From NCBI RefSeq assembly GCF_947507565.1, contig NC_089182.1, positions 1,488,001-1,552,000 on the forward strand: a DNA stretch of 64,000 bases. The letters run 5' to 3'. Every line of letters begins with the position of its first letter. The first letter of the stretch is position 1. Origin of the DNA: Oscarella lobularis (Eukaryota > Porifera > Homoscleromorpha > Homosclerophorida > Oscarellidae). The notes under the pieces are model-generated. The model searched no databases, was not told the DNA's origin, and was given only the letters and a program-made list of their open reading frames with translations. Shown piece by piece: positions 53,240-64,000 of the stretch. The translations under genes and the position numbers were made by a program.

Positions 53240-54090
53240 TATAAAGACACTAGGAACTCTTTCGTCTTCAACGTGGTGAGTACCTTTCCGGTTATGCGAT
53301 CGCGGTTTTCCTTCGTTCTTCTTCCTGGCCTTGCCGTGGAAATGTGTCCTTTCTTGTGGCAGAAATTGCATGTGGCATTCTTGTGACAACATGTAGCGGG
53401 CGTGTTTCCCTTGCGGTCACAACGAGTACACGCTTGTTGTGGCGAGTAGCGTTGTGTTTACGGTGTTTATCATACCGTGGTTTGGCAACTCTGTGAACGG
53501 TGTCCTCCTTTCAGGTGTCCGGTTGCGCGCGTGCATCGCGAACAAAAATAGCTTCCCCGTGAGCGCGTTCGAAAGCGACGGCGCGTTTCAAAGCGACAGC
53601 GATCGTAAGAGTGTCTTCTTCGAGAAGTTTCGATTGTAATTCTGTGTCGCGGAGGCCTGCAGTGAATTTTGTGAGAAGCTGGCTATTTAGGGCGTTCCCG
53701 TAATTGCAGTACTCCCGATAGCTTCCGTAAGGCGGCGAGGAATTCTTCCGCTTTTTCGCCTTCCTTTTGCCTGCGACGGGCAAAAGTGACGTGTTCGGAC
53801 GTTGCCGAAGGACGCGGCGTGAAGTGTTCGGTCATTTCTTCTGTAAGTCGGTCGAGCGGAAGCGTTTTAGGGTCATCTGGCTGGCACAGGTCGCGCAGCT
53901 GCATGTAAGCGGCGTCGCCAATAGGGACAAGAAATGCGTCGCGGCGACAATTGCCATGTGCGGGATAGCCATTGACGTCGAAAAATAGTTCGAGGCGTTC
54001 CCAGTCATACGTAAATAAAAAATAGGGTACGTGTTTCGAGAAAAATGGTGCTGAAGTTGGCGGGCCGATCCTCAGCTGATCTTATCTTCG
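53240..54090 (-). pseudogene. Ty3/gypsy gag with two zinc knuckles
   Basis: The capsid region reads DWERLELFFDVNGYP, then LTEEMTEHFTPRPSATSEHV, RRRQKEGEKAEEFLAALRKL, a one-base gain near 53716, and CNYGNALNSQLLTKFTAGLR, LLEEDTLTIAVALKRAVAFE. The nucleocapsid part has ACTRCDRKGNTPATC and CNFCHKKGHIS, typical CCHC-type knuckles with one altered residue in each. The element stops near 53240 before a protease or polymerase. It may be from the same family as the pol fragment at 14236-14688, which is too short to tell. Confidence 0.85.
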
Positions 54091-54099
54091 CAACGTCGT

Positions 54100-56016
54100 G
54101 ACGTTTCTTTCCAAAACAGCTACTAGCAAGCGTACCTAGCGAAGAAATGTTCCATCCTGTAGCTAAATCGAGCAAAAAATTGCGCGAACTTAGAGCCCGA
54201 TCCTGCCGGTTCGACAGATCGCGCGCCTGCGGATTGCTTTAGCCATGACCAGCCTCCCGGAGTGTTTTTACACACTCGGCCAGTCACACGAGCACGACAC
54301 GCGTCTGAAACGCCTTTCTTCGGGAACCTCAAAACCTACAGCGGTAGAGAAGCAAGACAACGGTGATTCTACGACGACGTTTGCCTTTGCCTTGACCATT
54401 CGCGCATTCGCTACTACGAATTGCGTCGTTGCGCTTTTCGCTTCGATGCGGATCGCTGTTCTGGCTCCCTGCGCGCGTTCCCGTCTCGTCTTTGCGCTCC
54501 TCTCGATGAAATAACCGGAGAGCCTGCAGCGTATGTGTGCTGGTACCACTTCAAGGAGATTGATTCGTGCGAGCAGCTGATCGAACCTCGCTTACGAACC
54601 ACCAGCTAAGAGAGTCGCTGCCGTACAGGTTTGTACAGTGTACTACAGTATTTGATTTCTTTATTTTCCTTGCTGCGTGATTGTAGTGGAGGTGCGATTA
54701 TCGTATGCATCGGAGGATATTGCGGCGGCGACGGAAGAACCGACTACGGCTGACGAGCCTGATGGTACGCCCTGCTAACTAATATGCGTTTAAATAATTG
54801 GTTGGTTTCTTTTTTTCCTTGAGTGACACGTCCGTTACAAAGGCTATTGCAGTTAACCGCGCCATGCTTATTGAGATTGCCGCTTGGGCTCTCAATTGTG
54901 CATATTTGTAACTAATTTTTCTTAGGTTTCTTCTTGAATCACAAACGCCATTCACAGAGAATTGCAGCGAGTGAAAGAGGCGTACTCAATTGAAATAAAA
55001 GCAGACGGCGAAAGACTCGGAAAATGGAAAGATCGAAAACAAGGAGGTAAACAAAGAGTCGGAATGATTGAATTAGGGTCAGCTCAGAATGCTGACAGCA
55101 TGTAACGGAGACAACGAAGCAAAAACATTTCTTCTTTAGATCAAGGCAATGAGGCGGATGTGAAGCTATAGTCAAGACCAGCAGTGAAAACCAGATTCAA
55201 CACTAATTGTTGATAACAAAGATGTTGACTCATCATTTTGCAATATACTTATAGTGGGTGATGAGGTCGCGGAAAAGTAAAAGATCTTAGGAGCAAAATT
55301 GCGCCTAAACATTTGGCAATTTATGTGTACACTCGCTAATGCGATCAACAAAAAACGAACTACATGTTCTGGTTGGACTTGGCAACTTGCATTTATCTCA
55401 TCGGTACGAAGAAGACGGCTTCAAAGTGTTAATTCTAGCGCAAAGAGGACCCGAATTCGAAGCGATGGGTGATGTAAATATAAATACCGTGGTTTTGACC
55501 ATAAGGCAGAAGAAGAGTCATTGCCGACGACGCACGCAAGGTTTTGGGTTTGAGAAGACTATTAGACGCATTGAAGCACTTATTGAGCAGACGTGCCAGA
55601 AGCATCTGCAGTCCTTCGAGCCAAATCTGGCTGACGCTAAACTTTTATACCAGCCACAAAACGCTCGAAAACTGCAATTTTAGACATAAGTTCAGACTCG
55701 ATTCTTTTGAATTTAGGTGATGCTATCTGCGGTGATTGGCGGTTGTCGCACCGGCCACTTATTTTTAAACGACCATTTTCTCGCGCGCGTTTCTAGAGCT
55801 ATTTAGAAACATACTTTGCCGTACGTGTACAAGTTCAAAATTATTATTATTATCAATTACCGGTAAGCATCACCTGCACATTTGTTTCCCGTCTGTTGCA
55901 TGACCAGTCACCATGTCTCTATTCAACTACAGTAGAATTTCACTTTTCCGAACTTCAATGATCCGAACACGTCGGTAAACCGAACGGGGGTTAAGTCCAG
56001 CCATGCAAACCGCCGA
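54100..56016. other. no gene supported; one hypothetical ORF
   Basis: An ORF at 55339-55683 (plus, 114 codons, ATG start) has helix-like composition (FGFEKTIRRIEALIEQTCQK) but no known domain. A Cys/His-containing stretch at 54421-54609 (CWYHF) is too short to classify. The rest holds nothing recognisable. Confidence 0.3.
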
Positions 56017-56900
56017 TTAGCTTATGAACTTGTACAGCTGGCAACGTACCGCCTTGAATTTTTGGACGTATCGCACTTCATCAGCAGCCTGAGCTGTTGC
56101 TAGGGCAAGTAGACAGGGTACGCAATGATTTAAAATTAGCCACGGATTATCAATCTTCAAAAGCCCTGAAACCCAATTTCTGCGACTAATCATGACAGCA
56201 GCTCCATCGCTGCCAAAGGCGGCAAGCTTTCTCAAATTTACGTTGCGTTTCTCACACACTTTTGTAATACCACCAAGCACTGCAGCAGCTCTGCCGTCGC
56301 TTACGGGAACTAATCCCAGAAGCGATGTTTGAACTTCCTTTTTTCTAAATATGAATCTCGCGTAGACAATCACTTCTTTAACAACAGCGACGTCTGTTGT
56401 TTTATCCGCAATCAATGAAAAATACAGCAATTGGTTGAGTTCATTCAACAGGGGCTTTCTAACAGTCGCAACAAGACACGACACCGCTTTTCGAATGAAT
56501 TGTTAAGAAGTGTACGTTGAGTTTCTTCCCAAATTGAGATCACGTATATATACATGTAGGTGACGCCGACGCTTTCAAGAAGCCGTAACACATACGTAAA
56601 TTTTGTAAGGTGAAAAATTTCCTTCTTGCATAGCCAATACATTGATTTTAAGAAGGCGATCATGGCTCTTCTCTCAGCACTTCAAACGCGTTGAAACGCC
56701 TCGATCTACTCGAGACGATGCCAGAGTCGCTTCTCTCTGAAAGGCAGACTGATGGCTTTTGGATTTCGCGTTCTGACAAAGATATTGTCTCGTCAAATAC
56801 ACGAACATCAACCAAAACAGCGCGTTCAACGAAGACGCTGCGTTAACGCTGACGGTGTTTACGACACAATTTGCACAGGCACGTGCCTCCGTCATTCACA
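56017..56900 (-). pseudogene. hAT-type transposase relic (DUF4371-like)
   Basis: Reads a shifted zinc-finger remnant (GTCLCKLCRKH), ESKSHQSAFQREA-like helix, then YFSLIADKTTDVAVVKEVIV with the first catalytic Asp, FGSDGAAVMISRRN with the second, and LNHCVPCLLALATAQAADE. This order is that of ZMYM/KIAA1586-type hAT proteins. Stops and shifts near 56484 and 56660; the dimerisation domain is absent. A different family from the hAT copy at 33.5 kb. Confidence 0.8.
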
Positions 56901-57367
56901 CTTTCCGCCCACGGAAAGTCAGCAAACCCAGATTTCTGTGCTTCAAACGTCGTTTTGATGCGTCGTTGGCTGCCTTCGAGGCCCGTTTACCACCGTTCGC
57001 GGATATGAACCGAAGATTTAGTGCAGTAGGCAAGACTGGTAAAAGTTCCGTCCGTAACATTACAAATAATGAAAGTCTTCACAGCAGCAGGAGGCGTATA
57101 TGATTATGCATAAAGCCCAAGCAGGTGAAGCAGAGTGACTTTGTCACAAGCAGAGAGGCCTTTCTTGAGCATAGCGGCAATTAGCTCAGCATAGCGCTCA
57201 GTAAGCGGAGCATAGCGGCCCGCTGCGCTCAAACATACGTGGGGAGACCCCTGCAGTCAAACTTCTCTTTTTTGGACCTCTTAAGGCCCATTCACACTGG
57301 CGACGTAACGTAACGTAACGTAACGTAACGTAAGACCATTCACACTTGTGCTACGTGACAATCAACA

Positions 57368-58629
57368 ATGGGAAAGAATCGGCGCCTACTTTTGCTGCTC
57401 TTTCTGCATCGCAGACGCCAGCGCCAGCAGAAGAAAAGAATATGGGTTAGACGTATTAATCATCATAGGGAAAAGAAAGGAGAATATCATAGTCTAATCA
57501 ACGAAATGAGGCTCTTTGATCACGAAAGCTTTTATAAATATTTTCGTATGACGCCCTCCCGCTTTGATCATTTGCTAAGTTTGATTGGACCCTGTATTAC
57601 TAAAGAATCAACCACTTTTCGCAATTCTGTATCTCCTGGGGAGCGACTGGCCATAACCCTCAGATATCTAGCTACCAGAGACTCTATGCAAACTATCGCC
57701 TTTAGCTATCGAGTTGGACATTCTACAGTAGGCAATATCATCATACCTGTACAGCCATATGGAATACTCTGAGGCCATTGTACATAAGAACCCCCACTAC
57801 ATATTCTGACTGGAAAGAAATTAGCAGAGAATTCAATCAGTATTGGAATTTTCCTCATTGTATCGGCAGTATAGACGGAAAGCACGTCGTTATTCAGGCA
57901 CCAAACGGAGCTGGCTCTCTATATTATAACTATAAGCATACTCATAGTATTGTTTTATTGGCCGTCTGCGACGCCAAATATTGTTTTACACTACTCAATA
58001 TCGGTGACTACGGAAGCCATTCGGACGGCGGCATCCTCAGAAATTCCTCTTTCGGAAGAGCCCTCGAATCAAATCAACTATCTATACCTCAGCCGGAACA
58101 TATTCAAGATTGCCCTCAACCATTACCTTATGTATTTCTTGGAGACGCTGCATTCCCCTTACGTGAAAATATTCTACGCCCATATCCAGGAAAATATTTG
58201 CCAGAGCCTAAGAAGATATTTAACTACAGATTATCAAGAGCTCGACGAGTAGTAGAAAATGCATTTGGAATTATGGCTTCTCGATTTCGTATCTTCAGAC
58301 GTACTATTATAGCGTCTCCAGAAAAAGCCTCATTAATAACCTAAGCTACCTGCACTCTCCATAACTATCTTATAATATCCGATCGACAATTATCACATCA
58401 AGATCATCTATATTGTCCGCCCAATTCTATTGATCATGAAGATGAAAGAGGAAACTTTGTTGCGGGCGATTGGAGAGCAGACGAATCCAGCAATTTAGCT
58501 GACGGTATCCGCCTTGGAGGCAACCGTCCATCAGTGTCTGCATTGACCAACAGGGATCATTTCAGCACATATTTTAGCTCAGCAACTGGGAGAGTGGCCT
58601 GGCAAGATGCTCAAGTACGATTATCGTAA
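57368..58629 (+). pseudogene. Harbinger DDE nuclease (one frameshift, one stop)
   Basis: A basic N-terminus, MRLFDHESFYKYFRMTPSRF, and GERLAITLRYLATRDSMQ lead to the catalytic core: GSIDGKHVVIQ (first Asp), YVFLGDAAFPL (second Asp) and RRVVENAFGIMASRFRIF (Glu), standard DDE_Tnp_4 motifs. A single-base loss near 57740 shifts frame between SYRVGHSTVGNI and NTLRPLYIRTP. A TAA at 58342-58344 interrupts before ATCTLHNYL, after which the same frame runs to TAA 58627-58629. With only two lesions this is a young copy. Confidence 0.92.
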
Positions 58630-58712
58630 ACTGCTAATGACATTAATGACTATGTAATACAGATACAGAGATTAATGTAATATGCTATAATAAGCTATTA
58701 TTGATTAAACAA

Positions 58713-59527
58713 CTAATTTTCCTCAAACTCAATCTGATAGAGTACCTCTTGAATACGTATTTTTGCAAGGGCTCTCTTTCTTGGATTGAGCCTTCTGATG
58801 GAGCTTCCGACGGACTGCCCAAAAAGATCGTTTTCGTCGTCGACCCGCTCTGTCTTCTGCAGCTGTCGAATAATTTCGAGGTCGACCTCGTTGCTGGCTG
58901 ATTGCTTTCTTCTGCATACAGTCCAGTTATATTTTCTAGGCTGGAATTAACCAGATCGTACTCTACCTACCTCTTCCTTCTCCCCCTAGTCCCTTCATCG
59001 ACCCTTGTTCTTTCATCCTCGACTACGTCGTCCTCGTTCTCTCCCTGTCCTTCTTCTCCGCCGTCATCAATCCTCTCATCCTCTTCTGCTTCCTCTGCCT
59101 GGCTTTCCAATAAAAAACTATCTGACGTTCTACAAAACAAGGTAATAATTAATAACATATTTCTTCTAATCTACTGCATTACCCTCTGTGACTAACGAAG
59201 TCTCTAAGGAACAACAGGCGCTCGTAATACGCCCACGGTCTCACGTCGTCTCGCTTGTCGCCGGTTCGCCCTTTTCGCTTCTTCGATTCCTTTGCGAACC
59301 GCTCTCGCAAAGCCCTCCACCTCTTCTGGCACGCTTCAACTAAAATTGACGACTCTCGCGAGAAAAACCTGCCTAATTAAACAAGTATACTAACTCCCAA
59401 TGCTCAGCTCCTCTGAAATCTCCGTCCAAGCATTTTCCTTTCGCGTCGATACCTTATAAAAGGCATTCGATTTGTCGTAAAGGCAGGGATGGCTTTCGAC
59501 AAGCTCGATGAGTCGTTCGTCGTTCAT
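58713..59527 (-). CDS. Harbinger accessory protein with MADF and BESS domains
   Basis: Four exons (59395-59527, 59183-59372, 58971-59129, 58713-58911) join in frame to 226 residues. The MADF/SANT-like domain reads ERLIELVESHPCLYDKSNAF, ENAWTEISEEL, then CQKRWRALRERFAKE and RPWAYYERLLFLRDFV. An acidic middle (EEAEEDERIDDGGEEG) follows, then a BESS motif (DDENDLFGQSVGSSIRRLNP, AKIRIQEVL). Introns are GT-AG; the first would be only 22 nt (59373-59394), so it may be a microintron or a small lesion. In Harbinger elements the partner protein binds TIRs and aids nuclear import of the nuclease. This gene is otherwise intact. Confidence 0.85.
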
Positions 59528-59711
59528 ATCTCTCCTTAACTTCCTTCCGTTAGCCTTATGCTAAGCGCCGAAAATAGACCCACCTTCTATTCCTTACGTC
59601 AACGTTGCGTTGCGTTACGTTACGTTACGTTACGTCACAATGGCACAGTGGGAATGGGTTACGTCACGTTACGTTACGTTACGTTACGTCGCCAGTGTGA
59701 ATGGGCTTTTA

Positions 59712-59999
59712 CTAACGGGCACCTCCGTCAAAAAAGCGGAATTTTCTGCCCGAATTTTTAGCGCGCGTTAGAATTTTTTTGTACGCCAGAAAAACGAATA
59801 GAAATAGCATAAAAATTCGTTCGCGCACAAAATTCTTTTATACGGGCAGATTGCATAACCGGCAGATCTTAATTCCGCCCCGCTCAGATAAGAGAGATTT
59901 GACTGTATCAAAGTTAAAAATTTAACTTTTGCAAGGATTAAGGCGCGATAGCCATTCTGCAAGTTTAATTCTGGCGTGCACTGTATGTCGCGCATAAAC
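59712..59999. other. no recognised gene
   Basis: Short AT-rich flank between the Harbinger element and repeat X copy 3; nothing supported. Confidence 0.4.
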
Positions 60000-60205
60000 C
60001 GTACAAAAAAACAAGATTTTAAGTGACGTCACAATACTTTACGGACAGTAAGACAGTCAGAAAGACAGGCAGACAAACAGATAGACAAACAGACATACAT
60101 TTTCGGTCAAAAGAGCACGTTTGAGAATACCTCCCTTGCCGTTATACTGGCTGGCAAACTGCGTTTTCCACTTTGTATAAAGTTGCGGTTGTTGGTTCAT
60201 TAAGT
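60000..60205 (+). repeat. dispersed repeat family X, copy 3 (3' part)
   Basis: Diverged match to the end of copies 1 and 2: TTTTAAGTGACGTCACAATA, an ACAG microsatellite, then AGAGCACGTTTGAGAATACC and TTATACTGGCTGGCAAACTG. The 5' half is absent. Confidence 0.7.
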
Positions 60206-63189
60206 AATTAATTACCAATTTACGTATATAATCTTTTATAAGTCCTCACCGTTGAATACGATAATATTAAACTTGCTTGATAACTAATGCGCTGCTCTAG
60301 TTCGCATTCAAGAACGAGGGGAAATCTCGATATGAGTTAAATAGGAGTTAATATTCTCAGCCACCTATCGGTCAAAGTTTTTGTTACGAAAGAGAATGGA
60401 ATAGAAATAACGACAACATGGCTAGCAAGGACAGCTGAATTCACACCGGAATTTGCTGAACCTAATGCACATTGGTTAAAGACGGAACAAGAAGACTGGT
60501 AAGAATGATCATCTTGGCCTAAACCAGCTGTTGTATAAGATCGAAGTGAAGTGACTATGAGTTCTTGTTGTTGGAAATGTTTGAGGTGTTAGTGTAGCAC
60601 CCTGAGTGGCGAACTGTGCTTTGGGTTGTCGAGTTGTCCTAATTGCCTGGTGATTATAGACGGGAGAGATTGTTTTGTTAAGAGATTAGAATAGTCACGT
60701 GTGATTGGGTTCCGCCCTAAAGTAAAAGTCTAATGCAAGAAAAACAATAATGCGAGAGTCCTCCCTGCACTTCTCCGCGGATCCGGCTGCTACACAGTTC
60801 TTCTAATATTTGTAGAAGCCCGGTCGCTACAGTCAGAAGTGATTCTTTTACGGAAGCGTGTAATGACTGTAATTAAGAAGTGATTTCGGTTTGAAAGTGG
60901 GAAATGGTCTGCGTTTGGAAGTGCGAAGCGGGAAATTACCCGCAATAGACCATATTCCTGGCCCCTCCTAGTTGCAAGCCTCGTCTCACGTGACGGTGAT
61001 CAAATGTACCTAAAGGTTCTTGTTCGGCACTTTCGGAATTTTGTTTAAGCCTTTCTCCTTGCCGGATCGAACGCTCAAATGGTTAGCTACCAAACCAAGC
61101 TTCTTTTCTAATCTCAGTGCATTTATCATGCCAAACACATATTAACCTTTCGAACGTCCGATTATAAGCAGAAACAAGCTATCACAAAATTCGGAAAGTA
61201 ATGAACGGGCTATGTTCGGTATATGCGTAGTACAAGCGATCACCGTCGTGACGTCACGCGCTGCACGTTTTCCGCTTTGGAAGTAGTAAGTGACCCCATA
61301 ATAGTAGTAAGAACCCCGTATCGGCCACCGTAGGAACCAGTTGCTGAAGGAGGCTAACGTCAGTCTCCAGACTTTAAATCAGAACATCTTCTACAAAACA
61401 ACACTGAATTGTCCTAGTTCTTTGCAAAGCCAAGTTGAAAATAGGAGTTCATCGTTTTCTGCATGTCGAGTCAGTTGAGTCGATAACCTCTGGCGGAGAA
61501 AATGCCTTGCGGTTTGCCGCAGGATACGTTCCTCTCAAGATGTTGCGGCGATACCGTAAAGGCTCGTTTTAGAAAAACCCATACTTTATTCGCAGGATTT
61601 CTTGAAAGCATAAGTGTTCCTGGCGGAATAAATCTCGACCATATATTTTTCTGATTACACGACCGTCTGGCTAAAAAAGGACTTTTGATGTCTGATACCG
61701 ACTCTTCGTAAAGGTGAAACATAAATGAATCCTTCGTTGTTAACAAAAGTAGCTTCTATATTGTATGTTGAGTGACCGAAACGTCCAGAAACAATAGACT
61801 TTTATCAAGTCAACGTATGAATTCTCTGACAATGTGTCGACATACAACTACCTCTGCCGTTGGAAAACCGACACCAAACTGCAGCCAGGATTTTAACGCG
61901 GATAAATGATAAGACAGCTCTGCCTATGAGTAAGTGCAACCATACTGTAAATGGCGCAGCTATTTGTGTGCAACCTGTTATTGTTCAATTTACGCAAAGA
62001 AAATGTGCTAAACAGCCATCAGTTTTGCAGAGTAACGAACGTAAAGCTACAGGTTTAGATTTCGACTTTACGCGCGTGTAACTGCAAACGCAGCTTTAAC
62101 ATCGGTGGCGCTAACGCTGAACCTTCACAAATAAATAAAAATACTATGCAGCTCTATTTTCAGACGCAAAACTATTAGCCATAGGGGTCCGTCATAGGCT
62201 TCATAAAAGTACATGTAACGGTATAAAATGTAAAAACCGCTTTTGCTGAATATCGTTGTGTTTGCAGCAGTAGCTATTGCCGAGAAAACACAAGCGCGTG
62301 CATCTTCTCGCAGCAGTACACACAGTTTACAGCGATACTTATTATAAACACACGTTTACCATATATCTAAGTACTATTTTGCTGCCATGTTTCTATACGG
62401 ACGCAGTAGCGGTTATACGTATTAAATATGACATTTCTATCACTTTACACTCATTACTGTAAAATCTGTAAATGCATGTACAACCACAGCTTACGCAGCC
62501 AAGATTTTACCTGCACCAGTCAATGCAATAAAGATAAGGAGAATCTGTAACTGAAGAGGTGTAACTGTGTTAGCTACAGGCTTCTATAACAGCAGGGTAC
62601 AAGTGTAATCAGTTTGCTGCCAGAATGCCCAGTATACATCGTAACTGTAGCTATTACTAATATTATTTATGGCTGAAGATATTAGTGTTTTTTACAAAAA
62701 ACTTTCAAAAGCTGTCTATCCTATCCTAAGTTTCCGCGGAAAAAATTCTTCTCTTTGAATGTCTAGACGCACAAGTAGTAACAAATAGTCACTGTCTTCT
62801 TCTAAATGTTAAAGCTATAGGTTTGCAATATCTACAAGAAGTAGGCATATTGTACCAATTGATAAAAAGGAAGCTGTAGGTGTGTCAGCTAAGACTCATC
62901 AACAGATTGTCACTGTAGCTTTAGAAAACAACATTTGCGTAATTGTCATAAATTTACAGTTAGTTATTGGTCTACAGTTATGTGAAAGTTATTCGTAAGT
63001 CCGTTTATGTTCAGCTATAGCTATATAAGCTGCTAGAACTACTGGCATTCTTCACAAGCTCGAACAGAATCCCTCCCGGTGGCTTTAGAGTCAGTAATAC
63101 CAAAGTTATACTTCAGCCACTCCGCTCTTTCTACGGAAAGTTTCATCATAGATAGAAAATAGAGAGGGATAAGCAACTCACGTGATCAC
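60206..63189. other. 3 kb without recognisable genes
   Basis: AT-rich, with short ORFs only and no repeat in long tandem. ORFs at 61471-61746 (minus) and 61860-62081 (plus) have no domain. This looks like ordinary intergenic or intronic DNA. Confidence 0.4.
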
Positions 63190-63225
63190 GTGACTAGTTG
63201 TGGTACTAGGTGTGTCTCCTTTGCG

Positions 63226-63937
63226 ATGGACGCCTTCAAACATGCTGTGGAGTCGTTTATTGGCGAAGATGTCTGCACTACGTATTCTCCGCGTCTCGAG
63301 ACGGCTACGGAAAGAGCGGAAAAGCTCCTGAATCAGCTGGAAAGACCCGTCTGTGCATCGCCAGTGAACAGGATCGTATCGACGATAGAGGACTGCGTGA
63401 AATGCGGTGTGGGCGGCGCGACGGCTTCTATCCGAAGGGAAAAGTAATCAATCGCCTTTCAGGAAGCATCCGCAACGGCTCTGCCGCTCTACTGGGAGTG
63501 TTTGCTTGCGTCCATCGACAGCTCCTCGTCCGCTCCGTGAACGATAACATTTATAAGGCGGAAATTTTGAAGCAATTCGGGCGTGAGGGTGGTGACGGTG
63601 TGGCGGGACCTTCGGAAATTGAAATATCTGGCGATGAATTGAATGCGCTGAGGTACACGTGCGGGTTCATTCCGTACAAACTCCTCCGTAAATTTGGGCC
63701 TTCGGGAAGAACGATAGGGAGGCGTTTTGCACGATGTTGGAGCGGCGTAGAGAGGAAAATGCTGCTGGGGATGACGCTGGCGATGACGTCGGGGATAGTA
63801 TCGATTCAGCGGCTTGGATTCGGCGAGCCAATCGGGGTAGCCTTTTCAAAGTCATCGATGAGGCTTTCGATTTCTTTGTAGCAGTGGAGCGACGACTGCG
63901 GGATCTTCTGCCTCTGATGACGAGGGGCAATATCTAA
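63226..63937 (+). pseudogene. unrecognised protein gene, frameshifted
   Basis: ATG 63226 opens a helical N-terminus (MDAFKHAVESFIGEDVC, ATERAEKLLNQLERPVC). A shift near 63405 leads to YPKGKVINRLSGSIRNGSAA and SVNDNIYKAEILKQFGREGG, GPSEIEISGDELNALRYTCG, FIPYKLLRKFG; a second shift near 63700 leads to MLERRREENAAGDDAGDDVG and DEAFDFFVAVERRLRDLLPL ending at TAA 63935-63937. The three blocks are well formed and in order, so they once made one protein of roughly 235 residues. The ALRYxCGFxPYKLL motif recalls multicopy genes of element origin in marine invertebrates, but I do not recognise it with certainty. The minus strand over 63790-64000 is also open. Confidence 0.5.
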
Positions 63938-64000
63938 GGCGTCCGCGAGCAAATCACCGAGGCGCACGACGTACTCCTCTTCTGGCAGGGGCTTACGCCC

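Larger units (their letters stand above)
57284..59708 (+). mobile_element. PIF/Harbinger element with TIRs and TTA duplication
   Basis: Terminal inverted repeats start A(G/A)GCCCATTCACACTGGC at each end and contain tandem CGTAA units (57302-57330; 59674-59690). Both ends are flanked by TTA (57281-57283; 59709-59711), the TWA duplication of this superfamily. Length 2425 bp, with the two genes expected: a DDE nuclease and a Myb/MADF-type DNA-binding protein, convergently arranged. Confidence 0.95.

Noticed and set aside
52904-53392. A 162-codon minus-strand ORF as one protein
   Set aside because: Its first third overlaps the zinc-knuckle region of the gypsy gag in another frame, so it is at most partly real.
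54421-54609. Small Cys/His zinc-binding protein
   Set aside because: Spacing of Cys and His does not clearly fit a known finger and the ORF is only 62 codons.
60568-60831. A possible solo LTR (TGT...ACA)
   Set aside because: No second copy, no target duplication and no primer-binding or polypurine site seen.

Overview
This is a eukaryotic, almost certainly sponge (Porifera), nuclear sequence packed with transposable elements. The best evidence is two inserted pieces of mitochondrial DNA (NUMTs). One carries atp9 beside cox1, tRNA-Ser, tRNA-Pro and nad4; the other carries rnl on one strand with tRNA-Val, tRNA-Thr and nad1 on the other. Mitochondrial atp9, TGA read as Trp and genes on both strands together suggest a homoscleromorph such as Oscarella (inference). 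Nuclear introns reconstructed here are short (47-62 nt, one apparent 22 nt case) with GT-AG ends.

Layout. 0-3.4 kb: pogo-like DDE transposase gene (two exons, intact) and a HIRAN-domain gene, bracketed by matching hairpins. 3.5-5.1 kb: NUMT 1. 5.2-6.6 kb: four-exon Mutator-like transposase. 7.9-8.7 kb: two blocks of a 50 bp minisatellite. 8.8-10.5 kb: two-exon OB-fold (RPA-like) gene with one in-frame stop and a triplicated exon-like unit upstream. 11-13.2 kb: palindrome, 79 bp satellite, CpG-rich DNA. 13.5-17.6 kb: cadherin and EGF fragments, a Ty3/gypsy fragment, and a complete Tigger-like element inside an EGF module. 17.9-21.2 kb: DIRS-like tyrosine-recombinase retrotransposon with split direct repeats. 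23.1-24.2 kb: TTAA-flanked element encoding a THAP domain. 24.7 kb: terminal exon of a TPR-like host gene. 25-27.2 kb: a MITE and a second pogo-like transposase. 28.3-31.1 kb: zinc-finger/RNase H-like ORF (DUF6729-like) fused in frame to a 36 bp minisatellite. 31.3-37.1 kb: remains of a large extracellular protein of about eleven beta-sandwich repeats, split by a hAT element. 37.1-38.2 kb: near-perfect inverted repeat and an integrase-core ORF. 38.5-43.7 kb: second DUF6729-like copy, then a second DIRS-like element. 44-48.2 kb: dispersed repeat family, with NUMT 2 inserted in one copy. 48.9-52.8 kb: third DIRS-like and third DUF6729-like copies. 52.9-54.1 kb: gypsy gag. 56-57 kb: second hAT relic. 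57.28-59.71 kb: complete two-gene PIF/Harbinger element. The last kilobase holds an unrecognised broken gene.

Most element ORFs carry one or a few single-base indels or stops. Several indels lie in homopolymers, so some could be assembly error rather than decay. Substitutions at catalytic residues (DIRS copy A, Tigger) argue for real decay in those. No bacterial-type operon, CRISPR array or nuclear rRNA gene was seen.
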